Shown: positions 27,217-39,417, numbered from the stretch's first letter. The stretch is DNA of 64,000 nt from Acanthacorydalis orientalis (GCA_034766995.1 CM068313.1:21050012-21114011), one strand, 5' to 3'. Notes: a model not told the origin generated them from the sequence alone. Numbers and translations are program-made.

Positions 27217-27784
27217 AGATTTTTATTTTACATGGTCTTTAAATATAATACTATCCAAATATTTATTTAGTTTATACCGATTCTGGAAGCAAAACTTTTC
27301 AAATATTTTTTTTTAAATTAATTAAATAAAATCTCATTTAAATGGATGAAAATAAACTGCATCACATTCTATAAAAGTACATTTCTTTCGTATCAAAAAT
27401 TTGTTTCTATCTAAAGTATATCTGAATCAATTTTGATGATAAATTCCAATCATTTCAATCAATACGAATTTTTTGCATCGAAAATTCGCTTTTATTAAAA
27501 AATCCCATTAAAAACAATTGATTCTAATATAGCAACTCGTGACGGTCTTTTAATTTTTTTATATTTTTCCCGTCATAGTCAATAAACGTAATTAATTTTC
27601 TCGTTTTTCGAACATAACAAGAAGTCAGTGAGAATACACTAAAATATATATTTTTCACGTCGACGCATTGAAAACGGCTTAAACGACTTCCTATTCAGCG
27701 TTCCAGTTGGAACGAAACGTGTATCCATTGTCCCATTTATGAAATGCCGACAACAAACGGCAACTGAAAAATCGTCCCGACATT

Positions 27785-27885
27785 TTGGATATGTTTGACA
27801 TATGCGCACGACAGCCCTGCAGTGGGATGCGAACCTGACGTTATAACGTGTCTTGTCACTAGATTGATCATCGCACATATGACCG
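27785..27885 (-). repeat. Possible tRNA-derived SINE remnant (B-box only)
   Basis: The minus-strand sequence at 27835-27824 is GGTTCGCATCCC, a near-perfect polymerase III B-box and tRNA T-loop motif, followed by CACTGCAGGGCTG. No convincing A-box is found 35-50 bases upstream. The block 27640-27970 is much less AT-rich than its surroundings and unique-looking. A 79-codon minus-strand open stretch here (27878-27639) has no recognisable domain and is probably chance. SINE origin is a guess from one motif. Confidence 0.3.
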
Positions 27886-28161
27886 ATTTTGTTTTTCCTT
27901 ACTGCTATAAATCAACGTTACGGCGAACGGATGAGAGAAAGTGGTCCTATGATTGAAATAACAGGAAAAGGATAACTGTCATTTTTTCGTATTTTTATTT
28001 ATGCGATTATTGTATTTTCGACGTTTCTGTATTGTTCCCCGTTTTTATGTAAGATTAATTCGCTTAGATGTATCATCAAATCGGAACTACATAGAATACA
28101 TAAAAACATGTATATTAAAACTGTGCTATATAAATTTGGATAAAACTGTATTTATCTTTAT

Positions 28162-28163
<2 letters not shown>

Positions 28164-28201
<38 letters not shown>

Positions 28202-28219
28202 GTGTGTGTGTGTGTGTGT
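28164..28219. repeat. (TA)n-(TG)n microsatellite
   Basis: TA from 28164 to 28195, a TGTATA step, then (TG)n to 28219. Confidence 0.95.
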
Positions 28220-28663
28220 TATATTATTCATATTTACATAACAATTTGTTTTTAATAACTATTTTAGTAGATTTTCTAAATTAGTTTTAAATATAATGCC
28301 TCAACTTACCTCCCTCAAATAAATATTCTAATTAACAAAACCATATTAATTTTAATTTAATTTTTATATTTTATTACATAATATTTCTTCCAAACAGTGA
28401 TAAAAACCAGAGATTTAACTGAGCGTAATATTTTATATTTACTTTTTACCATAATGTCATTTCTTGAGTAATCATTGATTATAATGTAGCTTACAGTTTT
28501 ATATGAAATTAACTACACTTCAAGTTTTATTTCCTTTTTAGATAAGTATTAGTGGATATTTGGAGAACATAAAAAAGTATTTATGTTATGAAAACTATAA
28601 CAAATAATAGGAGAAAAGATATTTTTTTATATGTTACTAAATATTTTTGAAAACATATCAACT

Positions 28664-28667
<4 letters not shown>

Positions 28668-28697
<30 letters not shown>

Positions 28698-28704
28698 TAG
28701 ATAG

Positions 28705-28766
<62 letters not shown>

Positions 28767-28770
28767 ATAT
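28668..28770. repeat. Compound (TA)n-(GATA)n-(TA)n-(TG)n microsatellite
   Basis: TA, then TAGATAGATAGATA at 28694-28707, then TA to 28746, then (TG)n to 28766. Confidence 0.95.
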
Positions 28771-28935
28771 GCAAACAGAAACAATCGGTTTGCTGTTTAA
28801 ATGTATAAATAAAATATTAATTTTTCTCTCTTGAGCTTTAAAGTAATACAGCCTATTCTAGATCAATTTTCTGGTAATTTCAGAAATCGAACATCCCTAG
28901 TAAGTCTACATCTTATGTTGTGCCATATAAAGTGA

Positions 28936-29193
28936 CCTTATATGAACTGTATAAGGAACATATAAATGTACTTACCATACAAACTATACATGGTTTATGT
29001 AAAGTGAGGATAAAAGTTCACTAACATCATATAAGGTCGTTAAGCCTATAAAATGTGACCTTTTTTACTATATAAGGATTAAGTAAAGTTACTTTATATA
29101 CATTATAAAAATAATATAAGGTATATGTAAGGATTCTGATCCTTATATGGATTGTACAAGGAATATCTAAAACCTTATACGGAAGGTATAAGG
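28936..29193. repeat. Cluster of CCTTATA / TATAAGG motifs in both orientations
   Basis: Exact TATAAGG occurs at 28950, 29030, 29071, 29115 and 29187, and exact CCTTATA at 28936, 29141 and 29173: eight copies in 258 bp. Close variants (GTAAGG, ACAAGG, ACCTT) lie between. Two pairs form hairpin-like inverted repeats (28936-28956 and 29173-29193). CCTTATATGG at 29141-29150 fits the SRF CArG box CC(A/T)6GG perfectly. Spacing is irregular, so it is not a simple tandem array. No gene is visible nearby; the function is unknown. Confidence 0.75.
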
Positions 29194-29833
29194 TGGAGGA
29201 TTACTAACGATTTTATGAAAATTTTACTATAGAAAGCATTTAAGATTATCTGCAACAAGGTGAAATTAAAATTCCTCATAGTGTTGTTATAATGCCATTT
29301 GATAATGTTTTTAACAACAATTCTAACATCATTATTAGTTTTATAAGAAAATTCCATCAATAAATCCAATAAAAAAGCTTCATTAGCTATACTTATGGAA
29401 GAATATTTATTTTATAAAGAAAATATCACACTTGAACTATCAGAGAACTCTTACAACTTATAACTTCAAAAATATTATATATGAAGTTACAGATTGTGTC
29501 TTGTCTGATGACCTTGGATTTTTATCCGATTTTCAGTTATTTTCCGAGAAACGCAATTATATAAAATACTTCTTTTATAAATTAGGTACAATTTTGTTTT
29601 TAAATGTATATATTTTTCCTACCAAATTCTCTTAATTGATAATTTGTTTTCTTTAAAAAAAAAAACAAATTTAACAATTAACACATTGTTTAAATTTATT
29701 TTTTAAAAAATGGAAAGCCATATAATATAAATTTGGAACTGTATTCACTTTGAAATGAATTTGTTTTCACCCATCACACAAATCATACAATAAACAATTA
29801 ATATAAATTTACATATAAGTTTTATTATTTTGA

Positions 29834-29874
<41 letters not shown>

Positions 29875-30051
29875 CAAATTTAAATTTGTGCAAATATAAA
29901 ATAATAAACAAGTCGTTTATATATGAATACATGTTATTGGAACAAAATATTAAGCACTCAATAATTAAATATAAAATAGATTTTATTGAAAACTATGTAA
30001 AAACAATTAAAATTAATATTCCAATATTTATTGTCAATAACAGAACCGAAC

Positions 30052-30127
30052 TTCACATTATATGTGAAAAATATTCACAGCGGGCATGACATTCACTGCT
30101 AGTTTATAGCTGTGAACTCACTGTGAA
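30052..30127. repeat. Cluster of TTCACA / TGTGAA motifs
   Basis: TTCACA at 30052 and 30074, and TGTGAA at 30063, 30111 and 30122: five exact copies in 76 bp. The pair TTCACAGC (30074-30081) and GCTGTGAA (30109-30116) forms a perfect 8-bp inverted repeat around 27 bases. It may be a hairpin or a binding-site cluster. Confidence 0.6.
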
Positions 30128-33007
30128 AGCCATAATACAAAATGTTTCTTTATTTCAAAATAAAACAATACATACATTCATTTCAACTCATACGTCAATT
30201 TTCATTTTTACACCGTTATTTATTTTAAACGTTATGGATAGATTATTGTTTGCGGAATCATTCAATTGTACCATGAGTTTGCGTTGTATGTTTTGTAACA
30301 ATAAAATGTGAATCACTTATAATAAAATTTTATATAATATTTTATACATTTTAACAAAAAAAAAAACAATAAAGGATATAAATTGTTTTTAAAACTAAAA
30401 ATCATGCTAGAATTTAATGTACGAATGTGAACTTGTGCTTGTTAGTTTGTACTATAAAAATATCGTTTAGATAAAAGCATTTTGATATCGAATTATGCAA
30501 AATAGATTGTCTCAATAAAGTTTTAGTTAATCCATTTAATTTAGATTTTACTAAAGCAATTACACTGAGGAATATATACTTAAACAAGGATCTATTTAGT
30601 TTAGCATTTTATTTACAATTATACATTATGAAAACATCTAAAAAGTACATTTTTCATTCTTTTCTTTAGAAAAATAAAAATTTCAATTTATTTTTACACT
30701 TTTTGGAACAGATTTCTGTTTTAAGATGGAAAAAATGTAACTATGTCATTTCAAAAATACAAGTGAACATATATGAATAATAAATTATAAATTAAAGCAA
30801 ACGGACGTAAATACAAATGTAATTCCTGTCAGAGTCATGAAATAAAAATATTTGAAAAGTTATTGTAAAGATTAATACAAAAATATATCACAAAATTTCA
30901 TACAATAAATACTTTGATAAGAGCGGTATTGCACTATCAATGATTTTTGACAAATTTGATAAAAATCTTATATAAAATATAGTATGAAGATGTGTCTTCT
31001 ATAAGAGATATTTACGATTTATCTCTCTCTCTCTTATCTCTCTATCTCTTATAAACGAACTTAGTGTTCCTGTCTAAATTGCTCGATAATAAATTTCAAA
31101 TAAAAACATAAATCTAAAATTTATATTTCTGGCAAAATAAAACAATTATAAATAGGTATAAATTATATAAAGTACACCGAATATTTTTTTTGTAAGAAAT
31201 GTGAATATTAGTTCGATTCAAAATATTAAAATCAAAAAATAAAAATGTGAAGTGAAACAATCGTACAGTTTAAATTTTTAAATAGTTAAATACAAAAAAA
31301 TATCAACAGACTCTAATTTAATATAACTTTCTGTCGAGTGAAACAATTAGTTTTTTAAAAAAAGGTAAAAAGTTTAAAAATATACCTCTTTTAAAAATTA
31401 TCCTGTCTTTGTTACTTTCAAACTTAAGTAATATATATATATATATATACCACTATAAAATATATTAATATTCTCTATTTCAATACAAAACAATCAGAAT
31501 GAGAGAGAAACAAAGACAAAAGAAAATATTTTATTGGAAACATTGATAAAAAAAATTCAATCCATTGTATTATCAATAAGAGTTCCTATTCGTTTCAACT
31601 TATTCTTACTTAAATTATTTTAAAACACGTTCGAACAAAGAACTTCTTCATGCGTTCAAATTTATCGTTTTTTTTTATTTGAAAGTAAAATACAGTTGAA
31701 AATGAATTTGAATTCATAACTCATCTGTTATTCTTACGTTAACTATTGAATTACAAAAACTTCGTTTTTATTTTCAATTATGTGTAGTGATTTTAATAAA
31801 TTTCTTTTAGAAAAAAGTGAAATATGGTTTATGTTACTTTAAAAATAATAAATTTTAAATAGTTTATTATCATGCAATGTACCAGTACTTATCGATATGA
31901 AGCATTTTTATTAAGTGAAAATTTATTACAACTGATTTCAATATTTACAAATCGTAAATTTTAAATAACTTATTTACATTAATCAATGCTAAATAACCAC
32001 ATTTTATTACAGTGACTGCTATAAAAAAAATTAATGTATTTGTATGTATAGAAATTATACAAGAATTTTAAACAAAAATGCTACAAATTACTGCATTTTT
32101 AAAATAAGTAAATATTTTTTAAAACTGAATACTTGTATATATTTTCAAATCTTATTTCTTGAATTTTTTTCATAAAAATTTTTTTCTAGTGCATAAATAA
32201 TTTTTGTACTATTTATTATTAGATATTTTGATAGTTTTTTTAATCACTTTGTTGAATGGTAATAAATATTAAAACGTACTGTTATCACAATTCAATTTAT
32301 GGAAATATTTTAGTTTTTGAAAATGGAATAAACTAAATGAAGTTAATATATCAAATTTTATTGTTTTTAATAAATGTATTGAAATGAAATTTATTTCGTT
32401 TTCAATGAAATAAACTAAGTAATGATGAAGACATTTTTTTTAATAATTGATTATATATTACAAACTGTCATTTCACGATAGCATATAACTGGATATTGTT
32501 ATTATTTTTATAATAATACTCATGCTATTTTATTATGTTTTTTCAATTTATTTTACAATTATACAAAGAAAACTTCTCTACCTAGAACTAAACTAATAAT
32601 AATATAAGAAAAATATCTGAACACTTATAGAAATCTCAATAAATATTTTGAAAAGAGTATCAAAACAGAATTGAAATTTAGTACATTTATAAATTATACT
32701 ATCACAAAATAATCTGATTATTGTAATTTATTACTGACAATTTAAGAATAGAAGAAAACTTTTCAAGTTTCACTAAACAAACGTAACTCGATCTAAAAAA
32801 ATAAATTCTAATATTGTATTATTATTCTTATGTATATTGATTATATACATAAAGTAAAATTTAATATTTCGTTAAGTAAACAATTTGACAGATTTTTAAT
32901 AAAAGAATGTCAGGATAAAGTTAACGAATGAGAACAATATTGATGTATTGCCCTACGAACTCAATATAGAAGCACAGTAAATAAAAAAATACATGCATAC
33001 ATAAATT

Positions 33008-33013
<6 letters not shown>
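30128..33013. other. AT-rich non-coding stretch
   Basis: No gene seen. (TA)n at 29838-29868 (just before) and 31429-31450, and a TCTCTC/TATCTC tract at 31021-31050. 31700-32900 is featureless AT-rich DNA. Confidence 0.6.
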
Positions 33014-33086
<73 letters not shown>

Positions 33087-33087
33087 A
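33014..33087. repeat. (TA)n-(GA)n microsatellite
   Basis: TA 33014-33048 followed by GA to about 33087 with one AAAGA interruption. The GA half is a purine tract able to form triplex DNA. Confidence 0.95.
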
Positions 33088-33341
33088 GTTTGCCTTATTT
33101 GTTCAATCAAACTAAAGTAGAAGAAAACCTAAAATATTGCTCTGCTTAAAAATTCTGAAACTGAGAAAGAAGTAAAATGTAAATACATATACGATGAAAA
33201 ATAGAAGACGATTCCGATTTCAAACTTTAAAGATAAAAAATATACTATATTAAATAAATACTAATAGTAAATTAAGAAAAAAATCCATGATACTTTGAAG
33301 AAATAAAAAGTAGATTTAATTATTTTAAATTAATTCTGGTA

Positions 33342-33342
33342 C

Positions 33343-33398
<56 letters not shown>

Positions 33399-33399
33399 T
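33342..33399. repeat. (TA)n microsatellite
   Basis: TA repeats with small CATA and GTAT edge interruptions. Confidence 0.95.
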
Positions 33400-33562
33400 G
33401 TATTTATATAAAGTAATAGAAATAGAAAATTACTATTTACAAAAATTCGTTGTTTAAAATTTGTAACAAAAATAATTCTTTAAAATAAAATTTCTTCTGA
33501 ACATTTAATGACCTAGCATATTTTAAAAGTTTTCAAAACATGCTCACACTAACACAAACATT

Positions 33563-33563
<1 letters not shown>

Positions 33564-33625
<62 letters not shown>

Positions 33626-33627
33626 AT
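33564..33627. repeat. (TA)n-(TG)n microsatellite
   Basis: TA to 33603, then (TG)n to 33626, preceded by CACACTAACACAAACA on the left. Confidence 0.95.
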
Positions 33628-33654
33628 CTAGAGGAACAATTCATTTTTCTTAAA

Positions 33655-33845
33655 AATTTCCTCAAGGTTTTGGTATTGACATACATATTTTGATGACATC
33701 AAAAATAATTCATTTTTAATTACTTGAATCTCGCTCTAGGAGTTTCACGCTAGTAAATTAATTACTTTATCAATTTGGCATCATAATTTGAAAAGTTCAA
33801 TTTTACTACCAAGAACAGCATGAAAAATGGTGTTTGATTTATAAC
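33655..33845. promoter_or_regulatory. Candidate regulatory block with 17-bp perfect palindrome
   Basis: TTTTGATGACATCAAAA at 33688-33704 is a perfect palindrome around A33696, with a TGACATCA core resembling bZIP half-sites. TAATTACTTGA (Nkx/homeodomain-like) and TAAATTAATTACTTT follow. The block lies directly after the compound microsatellite 33564-33627. Confidence 0.25.
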
Positions 33846-35235
33846 CTTTAAACGAATAATAATTTATTTTTAACGTGTTTTCCTTCGTAGAAATTTTATT
33901 TCAATTATTAATAAAATTAATTTATTAAATCACTTGTTCAAATTGACACTGTGAAGGTTATTTGAAACTAAATAATTGATTAAATTTATTAAGTTACATT
34001 TCAGTGCGTATTTTATTATAAACTCATGTCACTTTTATATTAAAGCTATATATTATAGAACTCAATTGAATTATATTTTGAAGTAAAAGAGAACTTTTTT
34101 ATGGTGTATTAACATTAAAAATGGATACATCAATCATAGAACAATATGTATTTTAAAATATGTGTATTCTATACATATGGTACTGTTTATATAGCAAATA
34201 TTTTTCAATTGTTGTTTCGAAAAACGTTCAAATTTGACACATAGTTATTCATTAGATAAGGCTGTATTACTTTTAGTTTTTAATAAAAATATCATTTTAA
34301 AATCAATTAGTAAATGTATAATTTACAACCGCTTTGAATAATAATCCATCTGGAAACCATCACTAAATAATATAAAAAAATGTTTTATCAGAAAATCATG
34401 AGATTTATTTTTATAAAATTCATATCTTTATATTACATAAATAAAACTATTTTTATTTTCAATATTAATATGTTTAATTTCAAACTAATTGTATATACTT
34501 CTATCAAGATTTATAAATAGTAAAAATACGTAAAAAATAGTTTCCACTTAATCTCATAAAATTAATTTCAAAATACTAAAATAATTTCTCTCTTCGTATG
34601 TAGATATTTATACTTAGAGAGTGAGAGAGGAATATAGAGATTTAATTTAAACAGAGAGTATTATCTAAGCTTCTAAAATAGATAAATGATAGCTGAATGT
34701 GTTTTGAATACAATGTAGAAGCAACATTTAACACATATTTTACTACACAGATTCAAGTACGGATTTCGCACCCTCTTCTGCTTGTATACATGTTTACCAG
34801 TCGCAGAAACCAACGCATTTGTACTTTAGCGAAACGTTTTTTGTAGTTTACTTTTCTAAGAAATAAATCCCCGTTTTAGACGAAATCATTGGTCGTAACT
34901 AAATAAAAATCGAATTTATTTCTAATAAATTCTATTTTTACTCTCTTAATTTGTAATGACATGAAAAGACATGAAACATTGAATAATTGATATATTTAAA
35001 AATTGTAAAAACTAAAAAACGTTATTTGGTTTACCATACTAATTTCATTTTAAGACAAAACCTACACAGGCACTCTTAAAAACTCGTTCTAAATACTATA
35101 TATTCAAAACCAAGATTTTAATCAAATACTGCATAATATATTTTTTTTAATTTTCCGAATAATTATTTACATAGAAGAAGTAATATTTAAAAATGATTCC
35201 TTATTCATTTAAAATTATATATATATTTATTTATT

Positions 35236-35236
<1 letters not shown>

Positions 35237-35286
<50 letters not shown>

Positions 35287-35393
35287 CAGAAAATGAATTC
35301 AATTTATTCTCAATGTAAAATTCCGTAAATAAATTTATTGAAGCGCTTAATACATAAGTTGCTTCTCCTGAATGATAACTCGTTCCATTTTTC

Positions 35394-35457
<64 letters not shown>
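35237..35457. repeat. Two long (TA)n arrays 110 bp apart
   Basis: Arrays at 35237-35285 and 35398-35455 flank a unique spacer containing AATTCCGTAAATAAATTTATTG.. type AT-rich sequence and GAAGCGCTTAAT. Confidence 0.95.
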
Positions 35458-35461
<4 letters not shown>

Positions 35462-35724
35462 AACTGTAACTGCAAATGAACATAAATATCATTTTATAAA
35501 TATCATTGCATTTACGAAAAGTTCTATTCTACTCTTCTCAAAATTTATAGCGTCTGTATACTTTTTAAACACTGCAATTATACTGCACTGCTGCAGATAA
35601 CCTAGGAAATCTAACTTTTCAACTCGTTAAGCTTCCTGTATGCAAGGTAAAGTATTGAAATTACATTTTCAAGCTGAGAATTATTATACGATATACAAAA
35701 TAAAAGATAAAGATAGACGTGTTA

Positions 35725-35727
<3 letters not shown>

Positions 35728-35794
<67 letters not shown>
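35728..35794. repeat. (TA)n microsatellite, about 33 units
   Basis: Uninterrupted TA. Confidence 0.95.
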
Positions 35795-35796
<2 letters not shown>

Positions 35797-36802
35797 ATAC
35801 AGAGAAATGAAAACTATTTCATGTCAAACAATAATAAATATCTGAGAAAATAAACTATAAACTTTTTCTATCAAAATATCAAAACACAATCATTTAAACT
35901 TTGGTAATTTTGTGATATACATGAAATATTTTCAAGAAGCAATTTCTTTATTTAAGTAAATTAAATCTCTGTTTCCTTTCAACTCCTATTTTCCATGAAA
36001 CTGTAAAAATACATGTATATTTAGATAAAACAATTTAAGATTCCATTTCCAGAGAACAACTTTTGAACTAATGAATATTTATATCTTACATAAACTCACA
36101 TAAAATTGTAGTAAATATTTTACTACAACTCGAGAGTATAAAGTCTAAAGAAAATCAATACATTTATTGGCTATTACACTGACTTGAACAAACGTTTTAT
36201 ATTAAGGTAGAATTAATGTGGTATTATTTCTACGTCTACCCTTTACACAAAGATCGTAATGTCAACTGAGAAAGATCGGATTAAAGGATTTAGTGGATGA
36301 TACAATCATTATAATCGCTGTAGCCGAATAAAATGTATATATTTTATTGTATTATAATGTTTAAGTAATAAGACAATAAGTAATATCATGACGGATACTC
36401 TTGTTATTCTACAATTTATATTCAAAAATACGGTTACAAATGAAACCCGATTTAAATAAATATTATATAATCAGGAATATCTGAATGTATAAGTCTCTTT
36501 TATATCGTGTTCAAAATAAATTTTCTTCTTATAATATACATTTTGTTTTTCATTCAGAATTGAAATTTATTGGTTATTGATGAACAATAGATCTGTTTTA
36601 ATATTAACTACGTTTATCATTATTAACTAACATGGATACTGTGATATCCTTATTACATAAAGTCAAATAATTTATATAAAAAAGACATGAAAAAAAGTTC
36701 AATAAATGTGAAAAATCACAAATAATTATCATTTCATTGAAAAAATAATAATTAATACTATATTATACAATACAATTGTATATTATTACATTTGTATAAT
36801 AT

Positions 36803-37350
36803 TAACTTGGTAGAAAAATAATTGCTATTTATGACCTTCAAATTCATATACATTTTTCTTTCGGTGTTTTAACTGATCCAGAACTGTTCTATGGTTAACT
36901 TTTGTGCTAGCTCTCGAATTAATGTGCGTGGTTCTGATTCAACTACCGCTTTCAGTTGGTCACTATGAAATGAAGGACACCCGCGACCTTCTTCATCTTC
37001 AAAGCTCTCGTCCCCAGCACGAAATTTTTGGAACAATCATTGCACCATACGTTCCTTAACAGTACCCACATCAAAATCGCCGTTTAATTTACAATAAATT
37101 TCTGCTGCTTTACTACCAATTTTGAACTCATACAAAAATGCTCTTATTTGTTTTTTCCATCTTTGATTCAATAGTCCTATTTGAAGCAAAATTAATAATA
37201 AAACCAAAGTCAATGTTATTAAAATACAGACCGAAAAATGAACTTTAAAATGATATCAACATAAACGCGATAAAATGACACTTTCATTAAAAAAAGTTAA
37301 GGTTCGAATTCAGGGAACAAAAACTCCATTTATTGTCCTACCAACCTAAT
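36803..37350 (-). mobile_element. Internally deleted mariner copy with both ends, same family as 46.5 kb
   Basis: A minus-strand element of about 548 bp. Its 5' end, read on the minus strand from about 37350, is TTAGGTTGGTAGGACAATAA; its 3' end at 36803-36822 is the inverted partner TTGGTAGAAAAATAATTG. Leader, HTH-coding remnant and 3' end follow in the same order as at 46471-47041. The 3' non-coding piece matches the plus-strand copy closely (both have a GAAGGTCATAAA / CAAGGTCATAAA block just before the repeat), so the two share one deletion. The flanks are themselves mirror images: the 12 bp TGTATAATATTA precedes each end when read inward, so the target was a palindrome or the repeats are longer in this copy. 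Confidence 0.8.
36860..37160 (-). pseudogene. Mariner transposase N-terminal remnant, frameshifted
   Basis: The ATG at 37158-37160 (minus) starts MEKTNKSIF and meets a stop after about ten codons through a small deletion. Downstream, in shifted frames, the DNA still encodes the family landmarks: a GTVKERMVQ stretch, FRAGDES, EDEEGRG, SDQLKAVVESEPRT and IRELAQKL. The tryptophan region of WWFQ is broken (TGA in place of TGG). After the second helix-turn-helix the coding similarity ends and the element's 3' terminal sequence follows, with no catalytic domain. It is clearly non-functional, and more decayed than the copy at 46660-46999. Confidence 0.8.
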
Positions 37351-37904
37351 ATTATACAATACGACCAAAAGTAAAGTTTCTCGTATCAACAATTTAAGCC
37401 TTAAATCTATTAATATATTATTTATTACCAGTTAATTACACAAATTATAATATATATATATATATATATATAGTTTATATCAGTAAAAAGAATAAAGTGT
37501 TTATAAAATAAAATGATCAACGATGACATGCAAACGATACTAATTTGTCAATTGTTATTTAATTACAAATACGAGAAATCGTATAATATACTAATTGCTA
37601 TAATTTACATATACTCTATTATGAATTGTATACTTTTGCGTTGAATATAAAAATACTACCATAAAAAAATACTAACATCAAAGAGAACAATTTGCAAAAA
37701 CAAAATAATAATCAACTATTTAAATAAACATCTCATTGAGTTTAAAAAATGTTTAATCTAAATTTCTTATGAATTTCAAGAACTATAGAAAATTGTAAAA
37801 AATAATGGATAAAATATCTTTCAAAGCATATTAGTTAAATATAATTAAATATTTATCAATGTGTGAAACCGTTTGTTTCTACCCTAACTATAAGGATAAT
37901 AAAA

Positions 37905-37942
<38 letters not shown>

Positions 37943-38196
37943 ATGAAATAAAAAGAATTATACGTGAGACAAAATAATATAAACTTATACTATGAATTCA
38001 CAGGTAGTAAAAGAGATATGACTGAAAGTGTAGAAACAGTTGTTAAATTTCTAATAAAACTCAACGTTTTATTTTTCTCAACAAATTGAAATTTTTACAA
38101 ATACGAGTATATCCAAACCATTTCATCGAAATATTCTTTGAAACAATAAATTTAAACTAGCATTTTTTTAAGAAACGAACGTACATTGAACTATTA

Positions 38197-38340
38197 TATA
38201 TATATATACACACATATATATATATATATATATACATATATATATACACACATATATATATACACATATATATATATATATACATATATATATACACACA
38301 TATATATATACACACATATATATACACACATATATATACA

Positions 38341-38386
<46 letters not shown>

Positions 38387-38460
38387 CACATATATATATA
38401 TATACATACATACATATACACATATATGTATATATATATACATATGTATACATACACGTG
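38197..38460. repeat. Degenerate (TA)n-CACACA minisatellite
   Basis: About 260 bp of TATATATA blocks punctuated every 14-30 bp by CACACA, CATA or CACAT, with a pure (TA) core around 38344-38380 and mirrored TGTA blocks at the right edge. It explains the long Tyr/Ile/Thr/Cys-only frames on both strands, which are not genes. Confidence 0.9.
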
Positions 38461-39164
38461 TATGTATTTATGTTTATGTAAAGAACTTAAAGTTTCTATG
38501 CAACCAATCGGATGCCAACGAGTACGTCAAAAATCTGAACCACTCTTCTAATGGATATTATCTGATCCCATATTCGCTTTGGGAACCAAGATACTAACCA
38601 TTGAAACAGTCATAAAGGCTATTATTACCGAAAGCAGAACGCATATGCCTGAAGTAATATATTTTTTTATGATACCGAATTTTTTTATACATTTTACGTT
38701 TGGTTTAATTTAAACTCTAAAAGCATATTCTACGTTTATAGTACATTAAAATGACACACGAAGTGTAATATTTTATTTTATTTTTACATCAGAAATAGAC
38801 ATTTATAAATTTTACTTTAAATGACGTAATTAAAGTTGTTAGTGGGTCAACAAAAAAAATGTAACTTTGTTTGCAGAAACATATAACAAATGCAACGTTC
38901 TATACAGAAAATGATACTTTTTTTATTTCTTTCATTCAGTATATACTTTTTAAATTATAATGGGTTATAAAAAATTGTAAATAACTTTCTTAAAATGTAT
39001 ATTCGTTTAAAAAAATAATTTAAAACATACCAAAGATACGTGTGTGTTTCAAGAAATGCAAAATAAAAATCAACTTTTAAAATTCTCTAATTATATCGAG
39101 AAAGATATGTTGTATATAAGCATTTAAATTATAATTATCAGAAAAATGTCTAAAAAAAGTCGAT

Positions 39165-39360
39165 TTACAAAACTCAACAGCACTTGGTGCTCTAAAGATG
39201 ATGGATTGTCATCAAAATGCATATAAGCGACAATCAAAATGAATTAATGATAATTTCTTAAAATTTTTGAACAGAAAAATGTTGATGGGGTTAAGGAATG
39301 AAAATGCCATTCATGAAAACAGCAAATAGTTTCCATTAATTAAGTTTGCTAAGTAGACAT
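39165..39360. promoter_or_regulatory. Candidate conserved non-coding element with nested inverted motifs
   Basis: AGCAC..GTGCT (39179-39191) encloses the E-box CACTTG, and TGATG..CATCA (39199-39203 and 39210-39214) surrounds GATTGT. GATTGTC at 39204 recurs inverted as GACAATC at 39229, and ATCAAAATG repeats at 39211 and 39233. AATTAATGATAATT-type homeodomain sites follow. The block is not simple repeat, has no coding frame, and lies between AT-only stretches. Confidence 0.28.
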
Positions 39361-39376
39361 TTTATTAACTACTTAA

Positions 39377-39417
<41 letters not shown>

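Larger units (their letters stand above)
25936..28935. other. AT-rich stretch with microsatellites
   Basis: (TA)n at 26581-26634 and 26717-26748 besides those listed separately. The frame at 28001-28255 runs into a TA/TG microsatellite and is not supported. The only non-AT-rich part is the 27640-27970 block. Confidence 0.6.
33846..36802. other. AT-rich non-coding stretch
   Basis: No gene seen. 34740-34860 is GC-richer (GTACGGATTTCGCACCCTC), unexplained and without a convincing frame. A GAGAGTGAGAGAGG tract lies near 34617-34630. Confidence 0.55.

Noticed and set aside
27639..27878. 79-codon minus-strand ORF with several Cys and His
   Set aside because: Cys/His spacing does not fit a zinc-finger pattern, and the region carries a tRNA-like B-box, so a repeat is likelier.
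28001..28255. 84-codon plus-strand ORF
   Set aside because: Half of it is microsatellite-encoded Tyr/Ile/Val/Cys and the rest lacks any domain.
38157..38551. Frames of 87-121 codons on both strands
   Set aside because: They are entirely Tyr/Ile/Thr/His/Cys translations of the TA/CA minisatellite; both strands are open because the repeat lacks stops.
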